Positions 1-11,980 of a stretch of 64,000 bases of DNA are shown here, piece after piece. The DNA is from Giesbergeria anulus. Lineage in GTDB: Bacteria > Pseudomonadota > Gammaproteobacteria > Burkholderiales > Burkholderiaceae_C. Where the stretch lies: contig NZ_FOGD01000003.1 of the NCBI RefSeq assembly GCF_900111115.1, positions 209,779-273,778 on the forward strand. Direction: 5' to 3'. The notes beneath the pieces are model-generated. The model had not been told where the DNA came from and made no database searches. It worked only from the letters and a program-made list of their open reading frames with translations. The first letter of the stretch is position 1, and each line of letters begins with the position of its first letter. The translations under genes were made by a program, and so were the position numbers.

Positions 1-92
1 AGAAAATGTTTTACATTCGTTTTGGTTATTAAAAAACGGATGGGGACTGCTCCCGTCCGGTGCCAACTTCACCACCGTTTAGGAGTTATCCC

Positions 93-308
93 ATGTCGAT
101 TCAAGCTATCAACGTACGCAACCAATTCAAGGGCAAAGTCAAAGAAATCATCCGTGGCGATGTGGTCTCGGAAATTGATGTCGAGACCCCTTGGGGCATC
201 GTCACCTCCGTCATCACCACGCGCTCGGTGGATGACTTGGGCCTGACCATTGGCTCCGAAGTGGTCGCACTGGTCAAATCGACCGAAGTGTCTATCGCCA
301 AGCTCTAA
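93..308 (+). CDS. Molbindin-type molybdopterin/molybdate-binding protein (TOBE domain)
   Basis: A 71-residue protein made of a single TOBE/Mop domain. The N-terminus MSIQAINVRNQFKGKVKEI and the pattern G.V..I..GDVVSEI.VETPWG followed by VVALVKSTEVSIAKL match the molbindins, small cytoplasmic proteins that bind molybdate or tungstate oxyanions as oligomers (family knowledge). ATG 93 was preferred to the upstream in-frame start because AGGAG sits at 81-85, about 7 bases before it. The next gene follows after 25 bases, so the two may be cotranscribed. No modABC transporter genes are visible next to it, so its role in molybdate storage or homeostasis is inferred from the family. Confidence 0.85.
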   Translation: MSIQAINVRNQFKGKVKEIIRGDVVSEIDVETPWGIVTSVITTRSVDDLGLTIGSEVVALVKSTEVSIAKL

Positions 309-333
309 ACCCATAGGAAGAGGGAGACGCGCC

Positions 334-1674
334 ATGACCACCGCTGCTGCACCGCGCCAACTGCATTTGGGCGCTTTTTTGTTTGGTGTCGGCCACCACA
401 TTGCTGCTTGGCGTCATCCCAACGTAGACCCGGCTGCCGCTTTGCGCCCAGCCCACTATAAGCAACTGGCCCGCATTGCCGAATCGGGCCTGTTTGATGC
501 CATCTTCAGTGCCGACACGATGGGCCTGCCCGGCACGCCCGCCGAGGCGCTGTCGCGCAACGTGCCGCCGCACCAGTTTGAACCGCTAGAGTTGCTCACC
601 GCCTTGGCTGGTGTCACCGAGCGCATCGGGCTGGTGGGCACGGTTTCTACCACCTACCTGCCGCCCTACCATCTGGCGCGCAAGGTAGCCACGCTAGACC
701 ACCTGAGCGCAGGTCGCGCGGGCTGGAACCTCGTCACCTCTGGCTCTGACCCCGAAGCCCAACTGTTTGGCTTAGACCAACAAATTTCGCACGCCGACCG
801 CTATGAACGCGCCCGCGAATATGTCGATGTTGTTAAGGGGCTGTGGGATACCTTTGAAGACCAGCCCAACTTGTTTGATAAGGCCGCTGGCCGTTATTTT
901 GATCCGGCCAAACTGCACCGCTTGGCGCACGATGGCAAATACTTTAAGGTACATGGTGCCCTGCAAAGCCAGCGCCCAGTGCAAGGCTACCCGGTGCTGG
1001 TGCAGGCAGGCTCCTCTGAAGATGGGCAAGAACTGGCTGCCGCCACCGCAGAGTTGGTGTTTACCGCACACCAATCAGTCGAGAGTGCGCGCACGTTCTA
1101 CGCTAGCCTCAAGGGCCGTTTGGCTGCGCATGGCCGCAGCCCCGATGCCCTGAAAATTTTGCCCGGCGTCTCGCCCGTAGTGGGCCGCACCGAGGCCGAA
1201 GCCCAAGAAAAATACGAGCAACTGCAAGCGCTGATCGAACCTTCGGTGGGGTTGGGGTTGCTGTCGCATTTTGTTGGGGGCTTTGATTTCTCGCCGTATC
1301 CGCTCGATGGCCCAGTGCCCGACTTGCCTCCCACTGAGGGCTGGCAAAGCCGCCAAGATTTGTTCTTGAAGTTGGCCCGCGAAGAAAACCTCACCCTACG
1401 CCAGCTCTACCAGCGCGTCGCCACAGCACGCGGCCATTGGACAGTGGTGGGCACGCCCGAATCGGTGGCGGATCAACTGGAGCACTGGTTTACCACGGGC
1501 GCTGCCGATGGCTTCAACATCATGGCCCCCACACTGCCTTTTGACTTGCAAGATTTTGTCGATCTGGTGATTCCAGAACTGCAACGGCGCGGATTATTCC
1601 GCACTGCCTATACCGGCCATACCCTGCGCGAGCATTTGGGTTTGCCACGGCCTGCACACCCTGCCCAGCGCTAA
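334..1674 (+). CDS. FMN-dependent monooxygenase of the NtaA/SnaA/DszA (luciferase-like) family
   Basis: A 446-residue flavin-dependent monooxygenase. The N-terminus (LHLGAFLFGVGHHIAAWRHP), the segment LDHLSAGRAGWNLVTS near residue 130, and NIMAPTLPFDLQDFVDLVIPELQRRGLFR at the C-terminus are typical of the family of nitrilotriacetate monooxygenase component A and dibenzothiophene/sulfone monooxygenases. These enzymes use FMNH2 supplied by a separate reductase to attack C-N or C-S bonds. ATG 334 was chosen because AGGAAGAGGGAG lies directly upstream and the protein then starts at the family's usual position. The substrate cannot be assigned; no flavin reductase or sulfonate transporter lies beside it. 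Confidence 0.85.
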   Translation: MTTAAAPRQLHLGAFLFGVGHHIAAWRHPNVDPAAALRPAHYKQLARIAESGLFDAIFSADTMGLPGTPAEALSRNVPPHQFEPLELLTALAGVTERIGLVGTVSTTYLPPYHLARKVATLDHLSAGRAGWNLVTSGSDPEAQLFGLDQQISHADRYERAREYVDVVKGLWDTFEDQPNLFDKAAGRYFDPAKLHRLAHDGKYFKVHGALQSQRPVQGYPVLVQAGSSEDGQELAAATAELVFTAHQSVESARTFYASLKGRLAAHGRSPDALKILPGVSPVVGRTEAEAQEKYEQLQALIEPSVGLGLLSHFVGGFDFSPYPLDGPVPDLPPTEGWQSRQDLFLKLAREENLTLRQLYQRVATARGHWTVVGTPESVADQLEHWFTTGAADGFNIMAPTLPFDLQDFVDLVIPELQRRGLFRTAYTGHTLREHLGLPRPAHPAQR

Positions 1675-1692
1675 AAGGGCAACGCTCAAGGT

Positions 1693-2004
1693 TCAGCCTA
1701 CCCCCTGCACCTTGAGCCGAATGCTGCTGACCTCCCTGCCTTGGGCCTGCAAGCGGGCCTGAAAGGTGGGTAGCAACTGGCGTAGCTTGGCCGCCACGGC
1801 ATTGTTTTTGACCACCAAACACCAGTGGCCGCCCTCAATCGGCCCGGCCTGCACGCTGGGGCGCAGCAGCACCGGAATCAAGGGTTGAATGGCTTGTAGG
1901 CGCTCGCTAGACTCGCGCATCAACGCCAGCAACGGGGCCAGTGTGGGCGCTTCTTCTGAGGCTTGCAGCAGCGTAACGGCATGGTGGCGGCGAACAGCGG
2001 TCAT
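1693..2004 (-). CDS. dciA: DUF721 protein, DciA-like helicase-loading factor
   Basis: A 103-residue protein with the DUF721 pattern: an N-terminal HHAVTLLQA helix, then IQPLIPVLLRPSVQAGPI, a WCLVVKNNAVAAKLRQLLP strand-helix unit and a C-terminal IRLKVQG strand. DciA proteins load the replicative helicase DnaB in bacteria that lack DnaC (family knowledge). The ATG overlaps the stop of the HD-GYP regulator as ATGA (2001-2004), so translation is probably coupled to a signalling operon, an odd place for a replication factor. A second, truncated dciA start lies at 6148-6231 next to secA. Family assignment is good; the symbol rests on general pattern recognition. Confidence 0.75.
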   Translation of the reverse strand: MTAVRRHHAVTLLQASEEAPTLAPLLALMRESSERLQAIQPLIPVLLRPSVQAGPIEGGHWCLVVKNNAVAAKLRQLLPTFQARLQAQGREVSSIRLKVQGVG

Positions 2005-3055
2005 TCTGGATGCTGATGGTTAATAGCGAGGATCTCCGGCAGGTGTGCCAAAAAGCACGCTACTACCGCCGGATCAAAGTGACTGCCAGCGTTGTCGCGC
2101 ACAAAGGCTATGGCATTGTCTATCGTCCAAGGATTTTTGTAGGGCCGCGAAGAGGTCAGTGCATCGAACACATCAGCGACCGCCACAATGCGTCCGGATT
2201 GTGGAATCGCTTCGCCTGCCAGTCCGTTTGGATAGCCACTACCATCCCATTTTTCGTGGTGGCTTAGGGCGATTTCTCGCGATAGACGCAACAGTGCAGA
2301 ATCATCATCGTCTAGCAATGCAGCACCGATAGTGGTGTGGGTATTGATGATTTGTCGCTCTTCTGGTTCAAACTTACCTGGTTTGAGTAGCACATGATCT
2401 GGGATGCCAATTTTGCCCAAGTCGTGCATGGGGCTGGCGTGCAACATCAGTTCGCTGTAAGCATCGCTCCAGCCCAACTTCTTTGCCAGCAGGGCTGAAA
2501 CTTGGCTGACCCGAATGATGTGATTACCGGTCTCGTTATCGCGATATTCTGCGGCACGGCCAAGGCATTGCACGATTTTCAAGCGCGTGCGCTCGAGTTC
2601 TTGGGTGCGCAGGCGCACCATCTCATCTAGCACCTCTTTCTGCTGGTACAGCATGCGGTGGCCCAGTTGTGCATCCAGCAAGTTGCGCACACGCATCAGC
2701 AGTTCAACGCGGTCAAAGGGTTTGCCGATAAAGTCGCGCGCGCCAGCAGATAGCGCCTTGAGCAGATAGTCGCGCCCATGCTGGGCTGTGAGGACAACAA
2801 TCGGCGGTGCCAGCGGATCGTCTAAGTCCCTGAGTTGCTCCATCACTTGGTAGCCGTCAAGGTGCGGCATATTGATGTCGAGCAGGATCAGATCGGGACG
2901 TGCCTCGAGATAGCGGGCCAGCACATCGCGCGCATCTTGAATCAGAATGCGCTGTTGGTAACCTTGGCTGGCCAGCATCTTGTCGAGCAGCTTGAGGTTG
3001 GCCGGTTCATCATCAATGATGAGAATACGGGCCTGATCGAGTAATAGTGCGGTGC

Positions 3056-3059
<4 letters not shown>
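2001..3059 (-). CDS. Response regulator with HD-GYP c-di-GMP phosphodiesterase domain
   Basis: A 352-residue protein with an N-terminal receiver domain (acidic pocket IIDDE at 14-18, phosphoacceptor Asp61 in LLDINMP) joined by a helical linker to a C-terminal HD-GYP domain. The catalytic signature is complete: HDLGKIGIPD, then SHHEKWDGSGYPNGLAG and the DVFDALTS helix. HD-GYP enzymes hydrolyse cyclic di-GMP to pGpG or GMP (family knowledge), so phosphorylation probably controls second-messenger turnover. ATG 3059 is favoured over an upstream in-frame start because it overlaps the stop of the hybrid kinase as ATGA. The stop overlaps the dciA start in the same way. The coupled kinase is its likely phosphodonor. 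Confidence 0.93.
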
Positions 3060-5734
<2,675 letters not shown>

Positions 5735-5748
5735 GTGCTAGTAGGCGG

Positions 5749-5920
5749 TTATTTGGTTTTGACATCCTCGTCGCCGTAAAGGACGGAGATTCCGGCTGCC
5801 AGACGGCGATGTCCCGCCGCGAAAATGTTGCCTGCTGCATTCACGTCGCGCTCGTGTATCGCCGCGCAATCGTTGCGCGTCCATTCTCTTATGCCAAATC
5901 CTGCTTGATCCTTGGGCAAA
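5749..5920 (-). pseudogene. C-terminal remnant of an IS200/IS605-family TnpB
   Basis: Reading the minus strand to the TAA at 5749-5751 gives a run of about 56 residues that contains GIREWTRNDCAAIHERDVNAAGN, i.e. the end of the TnpB zinc-finger/RuvC-III region with the DVNAA catalytic motif, and ends GDEDVKTK. Everything upstream (N-terminus, RuvC-I and II) is missing, so this is a transposon relic. It abuts the start of the hybrid kinase gene and fuses at about 5915-5920 to a truncated receiver-domain gene. The same family is seen as a longer copy at 63252-64000. Confidence 0.75.
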
Positions 5921-6043
5921 GGCGTTGACTGTCGCTAAACCGGTTTCGACGTGGGTGACGGTATGCCCCTCGTGCTCAAGAAAGGCAATAACGAGGCTGG
6001 CAAGGGATTTGGAGTCGGAGTCTTTTGCGAAAAGGATACGCAT
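5915..6043 (-). pseudogene. Truncated response-regulator receiver domain (N-terminal piece)
   Basis: Starting at ATG 6043 the minus strand encodes MRILFAKDSDSKSLASLVIA and continues to about residue 44, matching beta-1/alpha-1 to alpha-2 of a receiver domain. The usual acidic pair is altered (KDSD instead of EDD). The frame then runs into out-of-frame TnpB sequence, and the phosphoacceptor Asp and the rest of the domain are absent. It points the same way as the kinase/HD-GYP operon immediately downstream and was probably its first gene before insertion and decay. Confidence 0.6.
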
Positions 6044-6147
6044 CGTTATCGATCTGTTACATCTTGAAATATTTTCGGTGACAAACCGCTAGTCGCCATG
6101 TGTGATACAGAAAAAATAAACAACGGTAAGCCGCTGTTGCACCATTG

Positions 6148-6231
6148 CAACGCCAGCAGCCGAGCCTGTGCTGGGGCTTGTTTCCAAGCTTGCACCAGCG
6201 TAACCGCATGGTGGCTGCGCACATGGGTCAT
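6148..6231 (-). pseudogene. Truncated second copy of dciA (DUF721), 5' end only
   Basis: ATG 6231 begins MTHVRSHHAVTLVQAWKQAP and continues to LLAL, matching residues 1-28 of the intact DUF721 protein at 1693-2004 (MTAVRRHHAVTLLQA...LLAL). Homology ends abruptly after the shared CTGGCGTTG. The frame continues with unrelated residues to a stop at 6046. The two copies differ at many bases, so this is not a very recent duplication. It lies head-to-head with secA. Confidence 0.6.
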
Positions 6232-6424
6232 GGCAGTGCAAGGGTGTAAGGGGCGGGCAGAAGAAGGGCCGATTGTCGGCAGCTAAAATCAAACTTCTGG
6301 TGCCGTTAGACTCTCTCGTGCTGTCCACAGCTACAGTGCTGACTGGCACCACCCGACATCTTTATATCTTCACAGGGATTCGGACACCTTGCGGGCTTGG
6401 GCCTGCTCTGGTGTTCCCGCGCGC

Positions 6425-9199
6425 ATGGCCATCAACTTCCTCACCAAACTTTTCGGCAGCCGCAACGACCGGTTGCTCAAGCAGTACCGCAAGACCGTGG
6501 CACGCATCAATGCCCTAGAGCCAGAGTTAGAGAAGCTCGACGATGAGGCATTACGGGCCAAAACCGAAGCCTTCAAGCAGCGCGTGGCCCAAGGCGAATC
6601 GCTCGACGACCTGTTGCCCGAAGCCTTTGCTGTGGTGCGCGAAGGCTCCAAGCGCGTCATGAAGATGCGCCACTTTGATGTGCAATTGCTCGGCGGTATG
6701 GCTCTGCACTACGGCAAAATTGCCGAAATGCGCACTGGTGAGGGCAAAACCCTCACTGCGACGCTGCCGGTGTACCTCAACGCCCTGTCGGGGCAGGGCG
6801 TGCATGTTGTGACCGTCAACGACTATTTGGCTAACCGCGATGCGCAGTGGATGGCCCGCCTGTACAACTTTTTGGGCCTCACGGTGGGTATCAACCTGCC
6901 CAATATGCAGCGCGAAGAAAAGCAAGATGCCTACGCCGCTGATATTACCTACGGTACCAACAACGAATACGGCTTTGACTACCTGCGCGACAACATGGTC
7001 TACGAATCGGTAGACCGGGTGCAACGCCAGCTCAATTACGCCATCGTCGATGAGGTCGATTCGATTCTGATTGACGAGGCGCGTACACCGCTGATCATCA
7101 GCGGCCAAGCCGAAGACCATACCGCACTGTATCTGGCGATGAACCACGTCGTGCCGTTGCTCACGCGCCAAGAGGGCGAGGCCGACCCGCGCACTGGCGA
7201 GGGTGTGACCAAGCCCGGCGACTTTACGCTGGACGAAAAATCGCACCAAGTCTTCTTGACCGAACAAGGCCACGAAACTGCCGAGCGCGTGCTGGCCGCC
7301 CAAGGCTTGCTGCCCGAAGGCACCTCGCTGTACGACCCGGCCAATATCTCGCTGATGCACCACCTGTATGCAGCGCTGCGCGCCCACAACCTGTACAACC
7401 GCGATCAGCACTATGTGGTGCAAAACGGCGAGATCGTGATCGTGGATGAGTTTACCGGCCGCCTGATGGCGGGCCGCCGCTGGAGTGAGGGCCTGCACCA
7501 AGCCGTAGAAGCCAAGGAAGGCGTGGACATCCAAGCCGAAAACCAAACGCTGGCCTCTATCACCTTCCAAAATTATTTCCGTCTCTACAACAAGCTGTCG
7601 GGCATGACCGGCACCGCCGACACCGAAGCCTACGAATTCCAAGAAATTTACGGCCTTGAAACGGTAGTGATTCCGCCCAATCAGCCCAGCAAGCGCGAAG
7701 ACCAGCTCGACCGCGTTTACAAAACGACCAAAGAAAAGTACGACGCCGCCATCCAAGATATCCGTGAGTGCCATGAACGCGGCCAGCCGGTGCTGGTGGG
7801 CACCACGTCGATTGAAAACTCCGAAATCATCGACCAACTGCTGACGCAAGCTGGGCTGCCGCACCAAGTGCTCAATGCCAAGCAGCACGCCCGCGAGGCC
7901 GACATCATTGCTCAAGCAGGCCGCTCCGGCATGATTACCATTGCCACCAACATGGCTGGTCGTGGTACCGACATCGTGCTCGGTGGCAACATCGAAAAAG
8001 ACATCGCCGCCATTGAACACGACGAAGCACTAGACGCTGCTGCCAAAGCCACCCAAATTGAAGCCCTGCGTGCTGCTTGGAAGCAAGAAAACGACAAGGT
8101 CAAGGCCTTGGGTGGCCTGCGCATCATTGCCACTGAGCGCCACGAATCGCGCCGCATTGACAACCAGTTGCGGGGCCGTTCGGGCCGCCAAGGCGACCCC
8201 GGTTCTTCGCGCTTCTATCTGAGCTTAGATGATGCGCTCATGCGTATCTTTGCCGGTGATCGGGTGCGCTCCATCATGGACCGCCTGAAGATGCCCGAAG
8301 GCGAAGCTATCGAGGCGGGTATCGTCACGCGCAGCATTGAATCGGCCCAACGCAAGGTTGAGGCACGCAACTTTGACGTGCGCAAGCAACTGCTCGAATA
8401 CGATGATGTGGCCAATGATCAGCGCCGCGTGATTTACCAGCAGCGCAACGAGATTTTGGATGCCCCGGCCCTGCACGATGTCATCCACGCCATGCGCGAA
8501 GATTGCTTTACCGACTTGGTACGCCAGCATGTGCCCGCCGAATCGGTAGAAGAACAATGGAATCTGCCTGCCCTAGAGGCCACCCTGACCCAAGAATGGC
8601 AACTGCCACTGGAGCTGCGCAGCTTGGTCGAGGGTGCAGAATCGATCACCGATGAAGAGATTTTGGAAAGGGTGCTGGCTGCTGCCCATGCCGCATTCCA
8701 AGCCAAGGTCGATTTAGTGGGCGAAGACAACTTCACCCATTTTGAGCGCATGGTGCTCTTGCAAAACTTTGATTCCAACTGGCGCGACCACCTCAGCGCC
8801 TTGGACTATTTGCGCCAAGGTATTCACCTGCGCGGTTATGCACAAAAGCAGCCAAAACAAGAATACAAGCGCGAAGCCTTCGAGCTGTTCCGCCAATTGA
8901 TCGATACCGTCAAAACCGACGTCACCCGTACCTTGATGACGGTGCAGGTGCAGTCGCCCGCCCAAATCGAACAAGCTGCCGAAGACATGGAGCAGCGCGC
9001 CGAGCACATTGCCAACGTGACCTACACCGCGCCCACCGAAACCGGCGAGGCCCAGACCACGCTGGACGAAAGCACCGTGCCACACCTATCCAAGGCCGCC
9101 ATGGTGGCAGCGGTAGCCGGTGCCCACATAGGTCGCAATGATCCCTGCCCTTGCGGTAGCGGTAAAAAATACAAGCAGTGCCACGGCAAACTGGCTTGA
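6425..9199 (+). CDS. secA: Preprotein translocase ATPase SecA
   Basis: A 924-residue SecA, the ATPase motor that drives unfolded preproteins through SecYEG at the inner membrane. Visible are the Walker A loop MRTGEGKTL at 102-110, the [13 protein letters not shown]alker B/helicase segment near 210, GTDIVLGGN, and the [13 protein letters not shown] motif of nucleotide-binding domain 2. The C-terminal zinc-binding SEC-C tail is complete ([16 protein letters not shown]); it contacts SecB and the ribosome in homologues. ATG 6425 ([16 protein letters not shown]) is the family's usual start; the longer frame upstream has no matching residues. It heads the plus-strand group secA-argJ-DUF815-mutT. 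Confidence 0.98.
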   Translation: MAINFLTKLFGSRNDRLLKQYRKTVARINALEPELEKLDDEALRAKTEAFKQRVAQGESLDDLLPEAFAVVREGSKRVMKMRHFDVQLLGGMALHYGKIAEMRTGEGKTLTATLPVYLNALSGQGVHVVTVNDYLANRDAQWMARLYNFLGLTVGINLPNMQREEKQDAYAADITYGTNNEYGFDYLRDNMVYESVDRVQRQLNYAIVDEVDSILIDEARTPLIISGQAEDHTALYLAMNHVVPLLTRQEGEADPRTGEGVTKPGDFTLDEKSHQVFLTEQGHETAERVLAAQGLLPEGTSLYDPANISLMHHLYAALRAHNLYNRDQHYVVQNGEIVIVDEFTGRLMAGRRWSEGLHQAVEAKEGVDIQAENQTLASITFQNYFRLYNKLSGMTGTADTEAYEFQEIYGLETVVIPPNQPSKREDQLDRVYKTTKEKYDAAIQDIRECHERGQPVLVGTTSIENSEIIDQLLTQAGLPHQVLNAKQHAREADIIAQAGRSGMITIATNMAGRGTDIVLGGNIEKDIAAIEHDEALDAAAKATQIEALRAAWKQENDKVKALGGLRIIATERHESRRIDNQLRGRSGRQGDPGSSRFYLSLDDALMRIFAGDRVRSIMDRLKMPEGEAIEAGIVTRSIESAQRKVEARNFDVRKQLLEYDDVANDQRRVIYQQRNEILDAPALHDVIHAMREDCFTDLVRQHVPAESVEEQWNLPALEATLTQEWQLPLELRSLVEGAESITDEEILERVLAAAHAAFQAKVDLVGEDNFTHFERMVLLQNFDSNWRDHLSALDYLRQGIHLRGYAQKQPKQEYKREAFELFRQLIDTVKTDVTRTLMTVQVQSPAQIEQAAEDMEQRAEHIANVTYTAPTETGEAQTTLDESTVPHLSKAAMVAAVAGAHIGRNDPCPCGSGKKYKQCHGKLA

Positions 9200-9302
9200 G
9201 CCACGGCGTCATAAAACCACTGCACAATGGCACGGGCTTTGGCCCGTGTCGGCTTTGCCTCCCTTCTTTTCGCTTGGTTCGATTTCATTCAGGAAGCTCC
9301 CT

Positions 9303-10532
9303 ATGCCCGTGAATTTGTCTGCCCCTGTGGCCTCTGATCTGCTGTCGGTGGCCGGTGTGCGCATTGGCGTCACCGAAGCCGGTGTGCGCAAGGTCGATCG
9401 CAAAGACCTGACCGTGTTTTTGCTCGATGAAGGTGCCAGTGTGGCCGGTGTGTTCACCCAAAACCGCTTTTGTGCGGCCCCAGTGCAGGTCAGCCGCGAG
9501 CATTTGGCCGCAGGCCAAGGCATCCGCGCGATGGTGATTAACACTGGCAATGCCAATGCTGGCACGGGCGCACAAGGGTTAGAGAACGCCCGTGCCACCT
9601 GCGCCGCACTGGCAGCACAACTGGATGTGGCACCAGCGCAAATCCTGCCGTTTTCTACTGGCGTCATCATGGAGCAGCTGCCGGTGGAGCGCATCACCGC
9701 CGCCTTGCCTGCCGCTTTGGCCGATGCCCAAGCCGCCCACTGGGGCCGTGCTGCCGAAGGCATCATGACCACCGACACCCTGCCCAAAGCCTACAGCCGT
9801 CAGGTAGAAATTGGTGGCAAAACCATCACCATCACCGGCATCAGCAAGGGTGCGGGCATGATTCGCCCGAACATGGCTACCATGCTCGGCTTTTTGGCCA
9901 CCGATGCGGCCATTGACCCAGCGCTGGTGCAGCCCTTGGTGAAAGCCTTGGCCGATGGCTCGTTCAACCGTGTCACCATTGATGGCGATACCAGCACCAA
10001 TGACTCGTTTGTGCTGGTGGCTACGCACCAAGCGGGTAATACAGCCATCACCAGCTTGGAGAGTGCTGAAGGCCAAGCCCTGCAAGCGGCCCTGCTGGAT
10101 GTGGCGCAAAAGCTGGCCCAAGCCATTGTGCGCGATGGTGAAGGTGCCACCAAATTTATCACCGTGCGTGTGGAGGGTGGCAAAACTGGCGCAGAGTGCC
10201 GTCAAGTGGCCTACGCCATTGCCCACTCGCCGCTGGTCAAAACCGCCTTCTATGCCAGCGACCCGAACTTGGGCCGCATTTTGGCGGCAGTGGGTTACGC
10301 GGGCATTGACGACCTCGATCAAACTGGCATCGACTTGTATTTGGACGATGTGCATGTCGCTATCAAGGGTGGCCGCAACCCTGCCTACCAAGAAGAAGAC
10401 GGCCAGCGCGTGATGAAGCAACAAGAAATCACTGTGCGCGTGCTGCTGGGCCGGGGCGAGGCGCAAGACACCGTTTGGACTTGCGACTTCAGCCACGAAT
10501 ACGTCACCATCAACGCCGATTACCGCTCCTGA
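9303..10532 (+). CDS. argJ: Bifunctional ornithine acetyltransferase / N-acetylglutamate synthase
   Basis: A 409-residue ArgJ, which transfers acetyl from N-acetylornithine to glutamate and so recycles the acetyl group in arginine biosynthesis. The self-cleavage site that separates the alpha and beta chains is present as [15 protein letters not shown], with Thr193 as the nucleophile. The N-terminal NTGNANAGTG motif and the C-terminal [14 protein letters not shown] are also typical. ATG 9303 is preceded by AGGAAG at 9291-9296. It lies about 100 bases after secA. Whether it is mono- or bifunctional (also using acetyl-CoA) cannot be read from sequence alone. Confidence 0.97.
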   Translation: MPVNLSAPVASDLLSVAGVRIGVTEAGVRKVDRKDLTVFLLDEGASVAGVFTQNRFCAAPVQVSREHLAAGQGIRAMVINTGNANAGTGAQGLENARATCAALAAQLDVAPAQILPFSTGVIMEQLPVERITAALPAALADAQAAHWGRAAEGIMTTDTLPKAYSRQVEIGGKTITITGISKGAGMIRPNMATMLGFLATDAAIDPALVQPLVKALADGSFNRVTIDGDTSTNDSFVLVATHQAGNTAITSLESAEGQALQAALLDVAQKLAQAIVRDGEGATKFITVRVEGGKTGAECRQVAYAIAHSPLVKTAFYASDPNLGRILAAVGYAGIDDLDQTGIDLYLDDVHVAIKGGRNPAYQEEDGQRVMKQQEITVRVLLGRGEAQDTVWTCDFSHEYVTINADYRS

Positions 10533-10562
10533 TCGCTTCGGCTTTGCCGGGTGCCTGCTGCT

Positions 10563-11498
10563 ATGACTTCTCCTTTGGATACCTTGATGGCCCGTGCCGA
10601 GCAACTGCTGGCACGCATTGAAACCGTGCTGCCGCAGCCGCTATCGGCCCCGCCGGACTGGTCGGTAGCTGTGGCATGGCGCTACCGCAAGCGCAGCAGT
10701 GGTCACGCCACGCTGGAGCCGGTGCGCCATGTCAGTGGCATGGCGCTGCACGAGTTAAAAGAAATTGAGGTGCAAAAGGAAAAGATCGAGCGCAACACCC
10801 GGCAGTTTGTGACGGGCCGCACCGCCAACAATGTGCTGCTGACGGGCGCGCGCGGCACGGGCAAATCCTCGCTGATTAAAGCCTGCCTGAATGCCTTTGC
10901 AGCGCAGGGTCTGCGCCTGATTGAGGTGGATAAGGCTGATCTGGTGGATTTGCCCGATATTGTCGATGTGGTTTGCAACCGCCCCGAAAAATTCATCATC
11001 TTCTGTGATGATCTGAGCTTTGAAGATGGCGAGCCGGGCTACAAGGCGCTGAAATCTATTTTGGATGGCTCGGTGGCGGCGGCTACGCCCAACGTGCTAA
11101 TTTATGCCACCAGCAACCGGCGGCACCTGTTGCCCGAATACATGTCCGAGAACCTGAGTTACCAGCACACCGCCGATGGCGAAGTGCATCCGGGCGAAGG
11201 CGTCGAAGAAAAAATCTCCCTGTCTGAACGCTTTGGCCTGTGGGTCAGTTTTTACCCGTTCAGCCAAGAGGAATATTTGGCCATTGTGGCGCAGTGGCTC
11301 TCGGCCTTGGGTTTGGATGCCGCTGCCATTGCTGCTGCACGCCCCGAAGCACTGATTTGGGCGTTGGAGCGTGGCTCGCGCAGTGGCCGCGTGGCCTACC
11401 AGTTTGCCCGCGACTATGCCGGGCGCACAGACGCGCAAACCACCAGCCCGGCAGGTATTGCTGATGTGGCAGGGCTGGCAGAATCCAGCACCATTTAA
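10563..11498 (+). CDS. DUF815-family P-loop ATPase
   Basis: A 311-residue AAA-like ATPase of the DUF815 family. The Walker A loop LLTGARGTGKSSLIKA is at about 92-107, and a Walker B-like strand KFIIFCDDLSFE follows about 65 residues later; a LIYATSNRRHLLPEYM sensor segment is also clear. The function of this family is not established. ATG 10563 was preferred to the in-frame GTG at 10551; both are possible. It sits between argJ and mutT with short gaps, so it is probably cotranscribed with them. Confidence 0.85.
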   Translation: MTSPLDTLMARAEQLLARIETVLPQPLSAPPDWSVAVAWRYRKRSSGHATLEPVRHVSGMALHELKEIEVQKEKIERNTRQFVTGRTANNVLLTGARGTGKSSLIKACLNAFAAQGLRLIEVDKADLVDLPDIVDVVCNRPEKFIIFCDDLSFEDGEPGYKALKSILDGSVAAATPNVLIYATSNRRHLLPEYMSENLSYQHTADGEVHPGEGVEEKISLSERFGLWVSFYPFSQEEYLAIVAQWLSALGLDAAAIAAARPEALIWALERGSRSGRVAYQFARDYAGRTDAQTTSPAGIADVAGLAESSTI

Positions 11499-11521
11499 TT
11501 TGACCGTCTGAAAGCCTTGCC

Positions 11522-11980
11522 GTGAGCGATGCCAACCCCCTAGCCATCCCTGCGCGCCAACACACCGAGGTGGCCGTGGGCGTACTCCTGCGCCCCGATG
11601 GGGCGCTGCTGCTCTCCACCCGGCCTCCGGGCAAAGCCTATGCGGGCTACTGGGAGTTTCCGGGCGGCAAAATCGAAGCCGGTGAAACCGTAGAGCAAGC
11701 CCTGCGCCGCGAATTGATCGAAGAACTGGGCATCACCATAGGCCCGGCTGAAGTTTGGAAAGTGACGGAGCACGACTATCCCCATGCCTTGGTGCGCTTG
11801 CACTGGTGCAAGGTCTGGGATTGGACGGGCGAGTTCGAAATGCGCGAAGGCCAGGAAATGGCGTGGCAACAGTTGCCGCTGCAAGTGCGACCGGTGTTGC
11901 CCGGTGCCTACCCGGTGCTAGAGTGGCTGGCGCAAGAACGCGGCCAGCTGTTTGACTTGGCCGCCCTTCAGGCCGGGTAA
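11522..11980 (+). CDS. mutT: MutT-type Nudix hydrolase (8-oxo-dGTP diphosphatase)
   Basis: A 152-residue Nudix protein. The full Nudix box is visible at about 49-71 (GKIEAGETVEQALRRELIEELGI, fitting GX5EX7REUXEEXGU). The preceding YWEFPGG and the following lysine/tryptophan-rich strand resemble MutT, which removes 8-oxo-dGTP from the nucleotide pool. The start is GTG 11522. The stop overlaps the convergent anmK by 13 bases. Substrate preference is inferred from family resemblance. Confidence 0.9.
   Translation: MSDANPLAIPARQHTEVAVGVLLRPDGALLLSTRPPGKAYAGYWEFPGGKIEAGETVEQALRRELIEELGITIGPAEVWKVTEHDYPHALVRLHWCKVWDWTGEFEMREGQEMAWQQLPLQVRPVLPGAYPVLEWLAQERGQLFDLAALQAG

Noticed and set aside
6551..8020. 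Open frame of 489 codons on the minus strand inside secA
   Set aside because: It is a shadow of secA caused by GC-biased codon use; the plus strand has all SecA motifs.
9579..10604. Open frame of 341 codons on the minus strand inside argJ
   Set aside because: Antisense shadow of argJ, with no domain of its own.
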